Assembly (NCBI GenBank): GCA_015075165.1
Contig: JABTUY010000001.1
Location: 868,001-932,000 of the forward strand
Reading direction: 5' to 3'
Source of the DNA: Ideonella sp.
GTDB taxonomy: Bacteria > Pseudomonadota > Gammaproteobacteria > Burkholderiales > Burkholderiaceae_C
Length of the DNA stretch: 64,000 nucleotides
Shown here: piece by piece, positions 26,077 through 33,777 of the stretch
How positions within the stretch are numbered: the stretch's first letter is position 1
Layout of the letters: each line of letters starts with the position of its first letter
The notes under the pieces: model-generated
The model's database searches: none
Seen by the model: only the letters and a program-made list of their open reading frames with translations
Told to the model about the DNA's origin: nothing
Made by a program: the position numbers and the translations under genes

Positions 26077-27519
26077 TCAGGTCGGTGCACCGACCGTCAC
26101 CGTCTTCAGCTCGGTGTAGTGCAGCAGCCCTTCGGCGCCCATCTCCTGGCCGATGCCGCTTTCCTTCCAGCCGCCGAACGGTAGCTCGGGCTGCGACACG
26201 CCGAAGTGGTTGATGCCGACCATGCCGGCCTCGAGCTCGTCGCCGAGCCGGTGCGCCACCGCGAGGTCGCGCGTGAACGCATACGCGGCGAGCCCGTAGC
26301 GCGTGGCGTTGGCCGCCGCGATGGCGTCGTCGAGCGTGTCGTACGGCTGCACGATCGCGATCGGGCCGAACGGCTCGTCGCGCAGCGCACGCGCATCGGC
26401 CGGCACATCGGCCAGCACGGTGGGCTCGAAGAACCAGCCGCGCCGCTCGACGCGGTGCCCGCCGCACAGCAGCCGCGCACCCTGGCCGAGCGCGTCGTCG
26501 ACGAAGCGCTGCATCTCCTCCACCCGCCGCTCGTGCGTGAGCGGGCCCATCTGCGTGGCGGGGTCGAGCCCCGGGCCGAGTCGCAGGCCGCGCGCCGCCT
26601 GCGCCATGCCGTCGGCGAAGCGCGCGAACTGCGCGCGCGCCACGTAGAAGCGGATCGGCGACGCGCACACCTGGCCGGCGTTGCGGAACTTGGCCGGCAC
26701 CGCGAGCGCGAGCACGGCGTCGATGTCGGCATCGGCGCAGACGATCACCGGCGCGTGGCCGCCGAGCTCGGCGGTGAAGCGCTTCACGTGCCGCGCCGCG
26801 CGCTCGCCGAGCTGCTTGCCGACCGCCACCGAGCCGGTGAACGACGCCTTGGCGATCGCCGGGTGGTCGATCAGCAGCGCCGACACGTCGGCCGGCACGC
26901 CGCACACCATGTTCAGCGCCTCGGGCTCGACGCCGGCATCGAGCAGCGCGCGCACGATCAGCATGCACGACGCCGGCGTCTCCTCGGCCGGCTTGATCAC
27001 CACGCTGCAGCCGGCGGCCAGCGCGCTGCCGAGCTTGCGGATCGGCAGGTTGACCGGAAAGTTCCACGCCGTGAACGCCGCCACCGGCCCCACCGGCTGG
27101 CGCAGCACGCTGTGCGTCAGCACGCCCGGCACGCGCGGCGCCACGCTGCGGCCGTACAGCCGCTTGGCCTCCTCGGCCTGGAACTCGAGGATGTCGGCCG
27201 ACAGCCGCACCTCGCGCTGCGCCTCGGCGCCGGGCTTGCCCTGCTCGAGCGTCAGCACGTGCGCGATGTCGGCCGCGCGCTCGCGCATCAGGTCGGCCGC
27301 GCGGCGCAGCACCTGCGAGCGCTCGAGCGCGCTCGCCGCGCGCCACACGCGCATGCCGCGGCGCGCCGCCTCGGCGGCGAGGTTCAGTTCGTCGGGGCCG
27401 GCCAGCGGCAGCGCGGCCAGCGGCGAGCCGTCGGCCGGGTTGATCACATAGCGCTCGCCGCCCGAGGCCTTGGGCCACCAGCGGCCGGCAATGTGCAGTT
27501 CGAGGGTCGGGTAGCGCAT
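26077..27519 (-). CDS. NAD(P)-dependent aldehyde dehydrogenase (succinate-semialdehyde type)
   Basis: Oxidises an aldehyde to an acid. 480 residues, with the oxyanion Asn in AFTAWNFPVNLP, the general-base Glu in AELGGHAPVIV and the catalytic Cys in NAGQVCASPIRF. The subtype is like GabD and gamma-aminobutyraldehyde dehydrogenases. The start at 27519 (MRYPTLELHIAGRWW) is where family similarity begins; an in-frame start at 27618 would add 33 Arg-rich residues. It is the first gene of the long minus-strand array and faces the second aminotransferase gene across 221 bases. Confidence 0.92.
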   Translation of the reverse strand: MRYPTLELHIAGRWWPKASGGERYVINPADGSPLAALPLAGPDELNLAAEAARRGMRVWRAASALERSQVLRRAADLMRERAADIAHVLTLEQGKPGAEAQREVRLSADILEFQAEEAKRLYGRSVAPRVPGVLTHSVLRQPVGPVAAFTAWNFPVNLPIRKLGSALAAGCSVVIKPAEETPASCMLIVRALLDAGVEPEALNMVCGVPADVSALLIDHPAIAKASFTGSVAVGKQLGERAARHVKRFTAELGGHAPVIVCADADIDAVLALAVPAKFRNAGQVCASPIRFYVARAQFARFADGMAQAARGLRLGPGLDPATQMGPLTHERRVEEMQRFVDDALGQGARLLCGGHRVERRGWFFEPTVLADVPADARALRDEPFGPIAIVQPYDTLDDAIAAANATRYGLAAYAFTRDLAVAHRLGDELEAGMVGINHFGVSQPELPFGGWKESGIGQEMGAEGLLHYTELKTVTVGAPT

Positions 27520-27740
27520 CAGTCGCCACAGTAGGCACTCGGCGCGCAGCAGCGCTATCGAAATCCGGCAAGCCCGCGCGGGGGTTTTCACCAGCGCGCG
27601 AATGCGCCGGGGACGCACGCGCGATCACGCGCGCGATCGCACGCTGCGTTCGTCGGCTCCGCTGCAGCGAGGGTTTGCCCGCAGCCCTCGCCGGCCGGAA
27701 CTTGATATCGCCACTACCGCGCCAGCTTCTAGACTGGCGC
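27520..27740. promoter_or_regulatory. divergent intergenic region between the dehydrogenase array and the aminotransferase/SDR array
   Basis: 221 bases between two start codons that read apart, and the only place where promoters for the long minus-strand array and the plus-strand array could sit. The sequence is GC-rich, with no convincing consensus promoter or long palindrome that I can pick out. The AraC-type regulator at 31088 is a candidate to act here. Confidence 0.4.
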
Positions 27741-29123
27741 ATGATCCACCTCGACCCCGCGCGGCTCGACGCTTGGCTCACGCGCGAGCAGGCGCGCTAC
27801 GCGCGGATGCGCCCGCGTTCGCGCGCGGCGTGGCAGCAGGGGCAGCAGCACTGGCTGTACGGCGCGCCGTCGCACTGGATGCGGCGCTGGGCCTCGGGCT
27901 TTCCGATGCAGCTCGATGCGGCCGTGGGCGCGCGATTGCGCTGCGTCGACGGCATCGACCACGCCGACTTCTGCCTCGGCGACAGCGGCGCGATGGCCGG
28001 CCACGCCGCGCCGACGGTGACCGCCGCGGTGGCCGCGCAGCTCGCGCGCGGCGCCACCGCGATGCTGCCCGGTGCGCAAGCGGCCGCGGTCGGCGCCGAG
28101 CTGGCGCGGCGCTTCCGGCTGCCGTACTGGGGCGTCACCACATCGGCCAGCGACGCCAACCGCGCGGCGATCCGCATCGCGCGCATGGTCAGCGGCCGCG
28201 AGCGCGTGCTGGTGTTCGACGGCTGCTACCACGGCTCGGTGGAGGAAGCGCACGTCGCGTTCGACGACGCCGGCCGCGTGGTGCTGCGCAACGGCATCCA
28301 CGCCAACGCGGTGGATCACGCGCGCGTCAGCCGCCTGGTCGCGTTCAACGACGAGGCCGCGCTCGCCGCCGCGCTGGCGCCGCGCGACGTGGCCTGCGTG
28401 CTGGCCGAGCCGTTCATGACCAACTTCGGCATGATCGCGCCGGCGCCGGGCTTTCTCGACACACTGCGCCGGCTGACGCGCGAGAGCGGCACGCTGCTGG
28501 TGATCGACGAGACGCACACGCTGTCCAGCGGCGTCGGCGGCCATGCCGCGCAGGTGGGGCTCGAGCCCGACCTGCTGGTGGTGGGCAAGTCGATCGGCGG
28601 CGGCGTGCCGGTGGCGGTATACGGCCTCGCCGAGCCGGTGGCGCAGGCGCTGTGGGCGCAGGTGCCCAAGGTCGACCCGGCGCGCGTGCGGCAGAGCGCG
28701 CACCTGGGCTTCGGCGGCACGCTGGCCGGCAGCACGCTGCAGGTCGCCGCGATGCACGCGGTGCTGCACGAGGTGCTGACCGCCGACGCGTTCGCGCACA
28801 TGGCCGCGCAGGCCGAGCAGCTCGCCGCCGGCGCGCGCGCGGTGGTCGCGGCGCATGCGCTGCCGTGGCACGTGGCGCAGCTCGGCGCGCGCGTCGAGCT
28901 GATGTTCGAGGCCAGGCCGCCGCGCGACGCCGCCGACGTGCGCCGCGGCCGCAACGCGCTGCTCGAGGCGCTGCTGCACGTCTACGCGATGAACCGCGGC
29001 GTGCTGATCACGCCGTTTCACTGCATGCTGCTGATGTGCCCGGCCACCGGCGCCGCCGAGGTGCAGCGCTTCGTCGAGATGCTCGATGGCTTCTGTGGTG
29101 AACTGAAGGGTAGCGTGGCATGA
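27741..29123 (+). CDS. class III aminotransferase family protein
   Basis: PLP-dependent enzyme of 460 residues, related to the aspartate-aminotransferase-family/glutamate-1-semialdehyde group and only distantly similar to the class III enzyme at 22004-23365. Visible: FCLGDSGAMAGHAAP, FDGCYHGSVEEAH, the PLP Asp in VIDETHTLSSG and the PLP Lys in VVGKSIGGGVPVAVYG. The start at 27741 (MIHLDPARLDAWL) is preferred; an upstream in-frame start at 27675 adds no recognisable sequence. Probably first gene of an operon with the two SDRs. Substrate unknown. Confidence 0.9.
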   Translation: MIHLDPARLDAWLTREQARYARMRPRSRAAWQQGQQHWLYGAPSHWMRRWASGFPMQLDAAVGARLRCVDGIDHADFCLGDSGAMAGHAAPTVTAAVAAQLARGATAMLPGAQAAAVGAELARRFRLPYWGVTTSASDANRAAIRIARMVSGRERVLVFDGCYHGSVEEAHVAFDDAGRVVLRNGIHANAVDHARVSRLVAFNDEAALAAALAPRDVACVLAEPFMTNFGMIAPAPGFLDTLRRLTRESGTLLVIDETHTLSSGVGGHAAQVGLEPDLLVVGKSIGGGVPVAVYGLAEPVAQALWAQVPKVDPARVRQSAHLGFGGTLAGSTLQVAAMHAVLHEVLTADAFAHMAAQAEQLAAGARAVVAAHALPWHVAQLGARVELMFEARPPRDAADVRRGRNALLEALLHVYAMNRGVLITPFHCMLLMCPATGAAEVQRFVEMLDGFCGELKGSVA

Positions 29124-29175
29124 GCGCGCACGGCTGCCCCGAAGCGCGAACCCGGCAGCGCGCAGCGAGGGTGCG

Positions 29176-30021
29176 ATGACCTCGGCGCCCTTCCGCCTCG
29201 ACGGCCAGGTGGCGCTCGTCACCGGCGCCGGACGCGGCATCGGCGCCGCCGCGGCGCGCCGGCTGGCCGAGGCCGGCGCGCGCGTGATGCTCGCCAACCG
29301 CACGCTCGATGCGGCGCAGGCGGTGGCCGAGGCGCTGCGCGGCGACGGGCTCGACGCGCAGGCCAGCGGCTTCGCCGATTCGCCCGAAGGTTGTGCCGAT
29401 GCGGTCGCGCGCACGCAGGCCGCGTTCGGCGCGCTCGACATCGTGGTGCACAACGCCGGCGGCGGCCTGTGGGCCGCGCTCGACGCGCTCACCGACGAGC
29501 AGCTCGAGGCCACGCTGCGGCTCAACCTGAAGACCTGCTTCTGGCTCACGCGCGCCGCGCTGCCGGCGTTGAAGGCACGCGCTGCTGCGGCAGCGCCCGG
29601 GGCCCCCGGCGGCGGCCGCATCGTGATCACCTCGTCGGTCACCGGGCCGCGCGTGGCGATGCTCGACAGCGCGCACTACGCCGCCGCGAAGGCCGGCGTC
29701 AACGGCTTCGTGCGTTCGGCGGCGCTCGAGCTGGCGCCGCTGGGCATCACGGTGAACGCGGTCGAGCCCGGTTTCGTCGCCAAGGACCGTGGCCGCCTGA
29801 GCCGAAGCGGCACGCGCGAGGCGCTGGTGCGGCAGATTCCGCGCGGGCGCGCCGGCGTGCCCGACGACATCGCGGTCGCGATGCTGTTCCTCGCCAGCCG
29901 CGAGGCCGAATGGATCACCGGGCAGACGATCGTCGTCGACGGCGGCATGACGCTGCCCGAATCGGCGCAGGTGATCGACGAGCTGCACCGGCGCCATCCG
30001 CGTCAGGGCGGTGGCGCATGA
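29176..30021 (+). CDS. SDR family oxidoreductase
   Basis: Short-chain dehydrogenase/reductase, 281 residues. Cofactor motif TGAGRGIG near residue 16, the NAG motif in VVHNAGGG, the catalytic Ser in ITSSVTG and the YAAAK Tyr-Lys pair. The stop codon TGA overlaps the ATG of a repeat-built mini-ORF (ATGA at 30018). Together with the next SDR it would oxidise or reduce alcohol or ketone intermediates of the aminotransferase pathway. Confidence 0.92.
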   Translation: MTSAPFRLDGQVALVTGAGRGIGAAAARRLAEAGARVMLANRTLDAAQAVAEALRGDGLDAQASGFADSPEGCADAVARTQAAFGALDIVVHNAGGGLWAALDALTDEQLEATLRLNLKTCFWLTRAALPALKARAAAAAPGAPGGGRIVITSSVTGPRVAMLDSAHYAAAKAGVNGFVRSAALELAPLGITVNAVEPGFVAKDRGRLSRSGTREALVRQIPRGRAGVPDDIAVAMLFLASREAEWITGQTIVVDGGMTLPESAQVIDELHRRHPRQGGGA

Positions 30022-30167
30022 GGCCGCTGCGCGCGGTGGTGTGCCGCGGGCCGGCCACCGACCGGGCACTCACCGACCGGGCACTCACCGACCGGGCACT
30101 CACCGATCGGGCGCTCACCGACCGGGCACTCACCGATCGGGCGCTCACCGACCGGGCGGCCGCATGA
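30018..30167 (+). CDS. repeat-built relay mini-ORF between two SDR genes (49 aa)
   Basis: 49-codon ORF starting MRPLRAVVCRG and continuing as seven TDRA(L) units. The ATG overlaps the stop of the first SDR and the TGA overlaps the ATG of the second SDR, each as ATGA. Its first residues (MRPLRAVVCRG) resemble the start of the downstream SDR (MTVRRAIVSGG), as if the 5' end of that gene had been duplicated and the space filled by a 15-bp repeat. It may work only as a ribosome relay between the two genes; whether a stable peptide is made is unknown. Confidence 0.45.
   Translation: MRPLRAVVCRGPATDRALTDRALTDRALTDRALTDRALTDRALTDRAAA
30060..30158. repeat. 15-bp minisatellite, six full units plus a partial one
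   Basis: Units of GACCGGGCACTCACC start at 30060, 30075, 30090 and 30120, alternating with the variant GATCGGGCGCTCACC at 30105 and 30135, and a partial seventh unit begins at 30150. The period is a multiple of three, so a change in copy number keeps every reading frame through the array. Confidence 0.9.
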
Positions 30168-30934
30168 CCGTGCGGCGTGCGATCGTCAGCGGCGGCGCCA
30201 GCGGCATCGGCGCGGCCACCGTCGAGCGCCTCGCGCGCGACGGCGTCGCGGTGCTGGCGTTCGACCGCGACGGCGCCGCGCTCGCCGCGCTGGCGCAGCG
30301 CAGCGGCTGCGCCACCTGCACCGGCGACGTGACGCGGCAGGCCGACGTCGAACGCGCGGTCGCCGCCGCCGCGCCCGACGGCCGGCTCGACGTCGTGGTC
30401 TGCGCCGCCGGCGTGGTCGCCGCCGACGACCCGCACGACGTGCACGACGCCACCTGGGAGCGCATGCTCGCGGTCAACCTCACCGGCACGATGCGGCTGT
30501 GCCGCGCCGCGCTGCCGCTGCTGCGCGCGGCCGGCGGCGGCGCGATCGTCACCGTGGCGTCGGTGGCGGCGTTCAACTCCACGCCGGGCAGCGCGAGCTA
30601 CGCGCCGTCGAAGGCTGCGGTGGTGGCCTACACGCGCAACCTCGCGTACCGCTACGGCGCCGAGGGCATCCGCGCCAACTGCCTGGCGCCGGGCTGGACG
30701 CGCACCGCAATGGCCGAACGCGAGATGGCCGAAGCGGCCGCGCGCAACGGCAGCACGGTGCAGGACGAGTTCGACGCCATCGCCCGCGTGCTGGCGCTGC
30801 GCCGCATCGCCAGCGCCGACGAGATCGCGGCGTGCGTCGCGTTCCTCGCCGGCGACGATGCGTCCTTCGTCACCGGTGCGGTGCTGGTGGCCGACGGCGG
30901 CGGCCGCGTCGCCACGCACGCACGCGCGATTTGA
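30164..30934 (+). CDS. SDR family oxidoreductase
   Basis: 256-residue short-chain dehydrogenase. Cofactor motif SGGASGIGAA, catalytic Ser in VASVAAF, and YAPSK Tyr-Lys pair, then the family PGWTRT loop. The ATG at 30164 starts at the conserved MTVRRAIVSGG. An in-frame upstream start at 30011 would add a translated minisatellite (repeats of HRPGT) and is rejected. No Shine-Dalgarno stands before this ATG other than repeat sequence, so translation may depend on ribosomes that finish the mini-ORF. Confidence 0.9.
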   Translation: MTVRRAIVSGGASGIGAATVERLARDGVAVLAFDRDGAALAALAQRSGCATCTGDVTRQADVERAVAAAAPDGRLDVVVCAAGVVAADDPHDVHDATWERMLAVNLTGTMRLCRAALPLLRAAGGGAIVTVASVAAFNSTPGSASYAPSKAAVVAYTRNLAYRYGAEGIRANCLAPGWTRTAMAEREMAEAAARNGSTVQDEFDAIARVLALRRIASADEIAACVAFLAGDDASFVTGAVLVADGGGRVATHARAI

Positions 30935-31087
30935 AGTAGACCAGAAGTAGACCACCCCCGAAGCGCCTTCGGCACCTCCCCTTGCAACGCCCGCCAGCGG
31001 CCCGGCGAAGCCGGTTCCGCGGCGGCTCTCGGCTCCATCCGCGCCCGAGATGTTCTACAGTCGTGCGCGTTGCACGGAGGTGGCGTC

Positions 31088-32095
31088 ATGAACGCGCGCG
31101 ACGACCCGGCCGTCTGGGCGCTGCACGTCGAGGAAACCGACATCGATCGCCTGGCGCAATCGCAGGCCGGCTGGTCGCTGCGCTACGACCAGCTCACCGG
31201 CGGCCCGTTCGCCAGCGACATCCAGCTGGCGCAATTGCCCGGCGTGCGGCTGGTGCTCGAGCGCAGCAACCGCGGCGTGCGCCAGCGCGGCCAGCTCGGC
31301 GCCGGCGGCTACGGCTTCGCGATGGCGCTCGACCTGCCGGGCGACGCATTCTTCGCCGGCCAGCGCCTCGCGCGCGATTCGATCATGATGGGTCGCGGCG
31401 AAGACCTCGACCTGTGCACGCCGGCCGGCTGTGCGCTGATCGGCGTGGTGGTCGACGGCGGGTTGCTGCGCCCGCTGTGGCAGCACCTGTATTGCAAGCC
31501 GCTGCCGCACTGGCTCGAGAAACAGGTGGCGGTGACCGCGGCACCGGCGTGCGCCGCCGCGGTGCGCGAGCTGCACGTGGCCGCGCTGGCACGTGTGCGC
31601 ATGCTGCCGTCGCTGCTCGACGACGCCGCCGCGGTGCTGCAGCTGCGCGACGCGGTGCTGCTCGAGTGGATCGAGGCGATTCCGTCGAGCGTCGACGCGC
31701 TCGGCGTCGACAGCGTGGCCGCGCGCCGCCAGCTGGTCGACCGCGCCTGCGAGGCGATGCTGGCGCGGCGCGACGAGCCGCTGTCGCTGCTGGCGCTGTG
31801 CCGCAGCGTCGGCGCCAGCCCGCGCAAGCTCGGCTACTGCTTCCAGGACGTGCTCGGCATCAGCCCGGCCAAGTATCTGCGTGCGCTGCGGCTCAACGCC
31901 ACGCGCCGCGCACTGAAACTGGCCGACGATCCGCGCGCCGGCGTGCAAGACATCGCGGCGCGCTTCGGCTTCTGGCACTTCGGCCAGTTCTCGCTCGACT
32001 ACAAGCGCCAGTTCGGCGAGCTGCCCTCGGCCACGCTGCAGGCGGCGCGCGGCGGCACGGCGCGCGCGAACGTGGCGGCCGGCTCAGGCGTGTGA
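31088..32095 (+). CDS. AraC family transcriptional regulator (EutR-like)
   Basis: 335-residue regulator with an N-terminal ligand-type domain and a C-terminal double helix-turn-helix of the AraC type (about residues 230-320), including ASPRKLGYCFQDVLGISPAKYLR and the second-helix segment GFWHFGQFSLDYKRQFGELPS. GGAGG stands 7 bases before the ATG at 31088. The DNA-binding part is like that of EutR-type regulators. Position after the aminotransferase/SDR genes suggests it controls the amine-related clusters on both sides; this is inference. Confidence 0.9.
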   Translation: MNARDDPAVWALHVEETDIDRLAQSQAGWSLRYDQLTGGPFASDIQLAQLPGVRLVLERSNRGVRQRGQLGAGGYGFAMALDLPGDAFFAGQRLARDSIMMGRGEDLDLCTPAGCALIGVVVDGGLLRPLWQHLYCKPLPHWLEKQVAVTAAPACAAAVRELHVAALARVRMLPSLLDDAAAVLQLRDAVLLEWIEAIPSSVDALGVDSVAARRQLVDRACEAMLARRDEPLSLLALCRSVGASPRKLGYCFQDVLGISPAKYLRALRLNATRRALKLADDPRAGVQDIAARFGFWHFGQFSLDYKRQFGELPSATLQAARGGTARANVAAGSGV

Positions 32096-32102
32096 GGCCC
32101 CG

Positions 32103-32342
32103 ATGATCGAGCAGTCGTTCGCGGCCGTCATCCTGGCGCTGTGCCTGGTGATGCTGGTGCGCCTGCTGCTGCGCCCGGCGCAGCGCGCGCGGCTCGATCG
32201 CTCGGCGCGGCGCGCATGGTGGTGGTGCCGCGATGCGCTGCGTCGGCTGACGCAGCGGCCGCGCATCAGCCGCTCGGACGCCGAACGCGCGGCGCGCGAC
32301 GCGATCGAACGCGCCGCACGCAAGAAGAAGAATCTGCACTGA
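32103..32342 (+). CDS. small membrane protein of unknown function (79 aa)
   Basis: One N-terminal membrane helix (about residues 5-24), then a strongly basic, Arg-rich cytoplasmic tail ending ARKKKNLH. It starts 7 bases after the AraC regulator stop in the same direction. No motif recognised. Short basic single-span proteins like this are common as hypothetical proteins in Burkholderiales. It is followed by the triplicated 74-bp repeat. Confidence 0.6.
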   Translation: MIEQSFAAVILALCLVMLVRLLLRPAQRARLDRSARRAWWWCRDALRRLTQRPRISRSDAERAARDAIERAARKKKNLH

Positions 32343-32378
32343 CCGCCGCCGAGGCGATCCCGCGCGCGGCCGGGCGCC

Positions 32379-32607
32379 GGCCTCATGCACGGCCGCTGGT
32401 ATCGCGGCCGGTCCTTCGGCAGGCGCAAGGCCCCTTCCGGGCCCTTGCGTCCGGCCTCATGCCCGGCCGCTGGTATCGCGGCCGGTCCTTCGGCAGGCGC
32501 AAGGCCCCTTCCGGGCCCTTGCGTCCGGCCTCATGCCCGGCCGCTTGTATCGCGGCCGGTCCTTCGGCAGGCGCAAGGCCCCTTCCGGGCCCTTGCGTCC
32601 GGCCTCA
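32379..32607. repeat. 74-bp tandem repeat, three near-identical copies, two hairpins per copy
   Basis: Copies begin at 32379, 32453 and 32527, and the start of a fourth ends at the stop codon of the next gene. Neighbouring copies differ by one base each. In every copy CGGCCGC and GCGGCCG face each other around a 7-base loop (32390-32410 in copy 1), and CGCAAGG faces CCTTGCG (32424-32449). Placed exactly between convergent genes, the array could act as a two-way transcription terminator, though there is no T tract. Confidence 0.85.
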
Positions 32608-33501
32608 GCGCCGTGCGTCGCTTGCGGGCGTGGGGGCCGCCGGGCGGTGCAGCGCCAGCCCCAGCAGCCACAGCGCGCCGATGCCCGCCGCGGCGACTGC
32701 CGCCCACACCGCCGGCGGCAGCTTGGCGAACGCGCTGCTCGCATGGGGCAGCGGCAGCGCCACGCTGATCAGGCCCGAAGGCTTGCCTTCGACGTAGCCG
32801 TAGCCGCCACCGCCGTTGAACTGCGCATTGGTGCGGATGAACTCCGGCGCACTCTCGGCGCTGCCGTGGCAGCGCAGGCAACTGGCCTGCGCCACCACCG
32901 AGCGCGCATACAGCAGTCGGCCACCGCTGACGCGCCAGTACTCCTGCGCCGCACGGCCGCCGCCCTGGTCCGCGGCGGTCTGCACCGCGTCGAGCGCCTC
33001 GCGCTCGAACGCATCGGGCGTGTTGTTGCGGTTCAGCACCGTGCGCGCGGTCAACCGGTAGCGCGCCTTGCTGCCCGCCGCGGCCACCACATCGGCCACC
33101 TCGCGCTGCACCAGCGCCGGGTTCTTCCAGTGGTAGGCCTCCATGCGGTCGAGCGCGTTGCGCTCGGCGGTGGCATCGCCGACACGCGAGCCACTCAGCA
33201 CCTGGCCGTCGCCGCTCGACATCGCATAGACCGATCGGGTCAGGAAGTTGCCGGGCATCTTCGCCGACGAACCCACCGTGCGCGCGTGCACGCCGCCGTA
33301 CTGCGACGCCCAGCGACCGATGTTCTCGACCATGTCGGCCACCGTGCGGCCCTCGCTGATCGTCTGCTCGAGCAGCAGCGACTGGCTGAGGGTCCAGCTC
33401 GCGGCGCCGAGGCCGCCTGCAAACAGCAGCATCGGCACGACGAGGCGCAGGCCCAGCCGTGACGGCAGCGGGTTGACGCGAGACGGGTTCGACTTGTCCA
33501 T
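32605..33501 (-). CDS. Tll0287-like (DUF3365) haem-binding membrane protein
   Basis: 298 residues: N-terminal membrane anchor (about residues 19-38), a periplasmic Tll0287-like sensor domain with one c-type haem motif CLRCH near residue 215, and a second membrane helix near the C-terminus. In the family this domain binds haem and senses redox state or gas, and it often precedes signalling domains; here it stands alone with no kinase or cyclase attached. The ATG at 33501 follows GGGGA. The stop codon lies at the edge of the 74-bp repeat array. Confidence 0.85.
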   Translation of the reverse strand: MDKSNPSRVNPLPSRLGLRLVVPMLLFAGGLGAASWTLSQSLLLEQTISEGRTVADMVENIGRWASQYGGVHARTVGSSAKMPGNFLTRSVYAMSSGDGQVLSGSRVGDATAERNALDRMEAYHWKNPALVQREVADVVAAAGSKARYRLTARTVLNRNNTPDAFEREALDAVQTAADQGGGRAAQEYWRVSGGRLLYARSVVAQASCLRCHGSAESAPEFIRTNAQFNGGGGYGYVEGKPSGLISVALPLPHASSAFAKLPPAVWAAVAAAGIGALWLLGLALHRPAAPTPASDARR

Positions 33502-33777
33502 GGCATCCCCAATGACCGGAAATCTCGGTCGCCGTTGTACGGGCCAGCGCGCGTGCGCGGATGCCCGGCGACTGTGCACGAATGCGCGGCGCGGGCTGCC
33601 GGCCACGGTCGGTGCGGCACTGTTCACGCGCCGCCGAACAGGGCGCAGCGGTGTCGGCATGCGGCCGGCAGCGGCGCTCGAACGGCTGCCCGGGAGCAAC
33701 CTGGCATCGGCGTGGTCGCGGCGTGGCGGCTGCGGCCGCTCAACGGGTGTCCGGCTGCGCACAGTATCCTCGCGCCC

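Noticed and set aside
30011-30163. N-terminal extension of the second SDR through the minisatellite
   Set aside because: The extension would be repeats of HRPGT; conserved SDR sequence starts at the ATG at 30164, and the alternative mini-ORF fits both neighbours by ATGA overlap.
32379-32607. CRISPR array
   Set aside because: Units are directly adjacent without unique spacers and no cas genes are near.
32141-32797. Plus-strand frame that translates the 74-bp repeats into repeated peptide blocks
   Set aside because: It depends wholly on the repeat, overlaps the haem-protein gene antisense and has no ribosome site.
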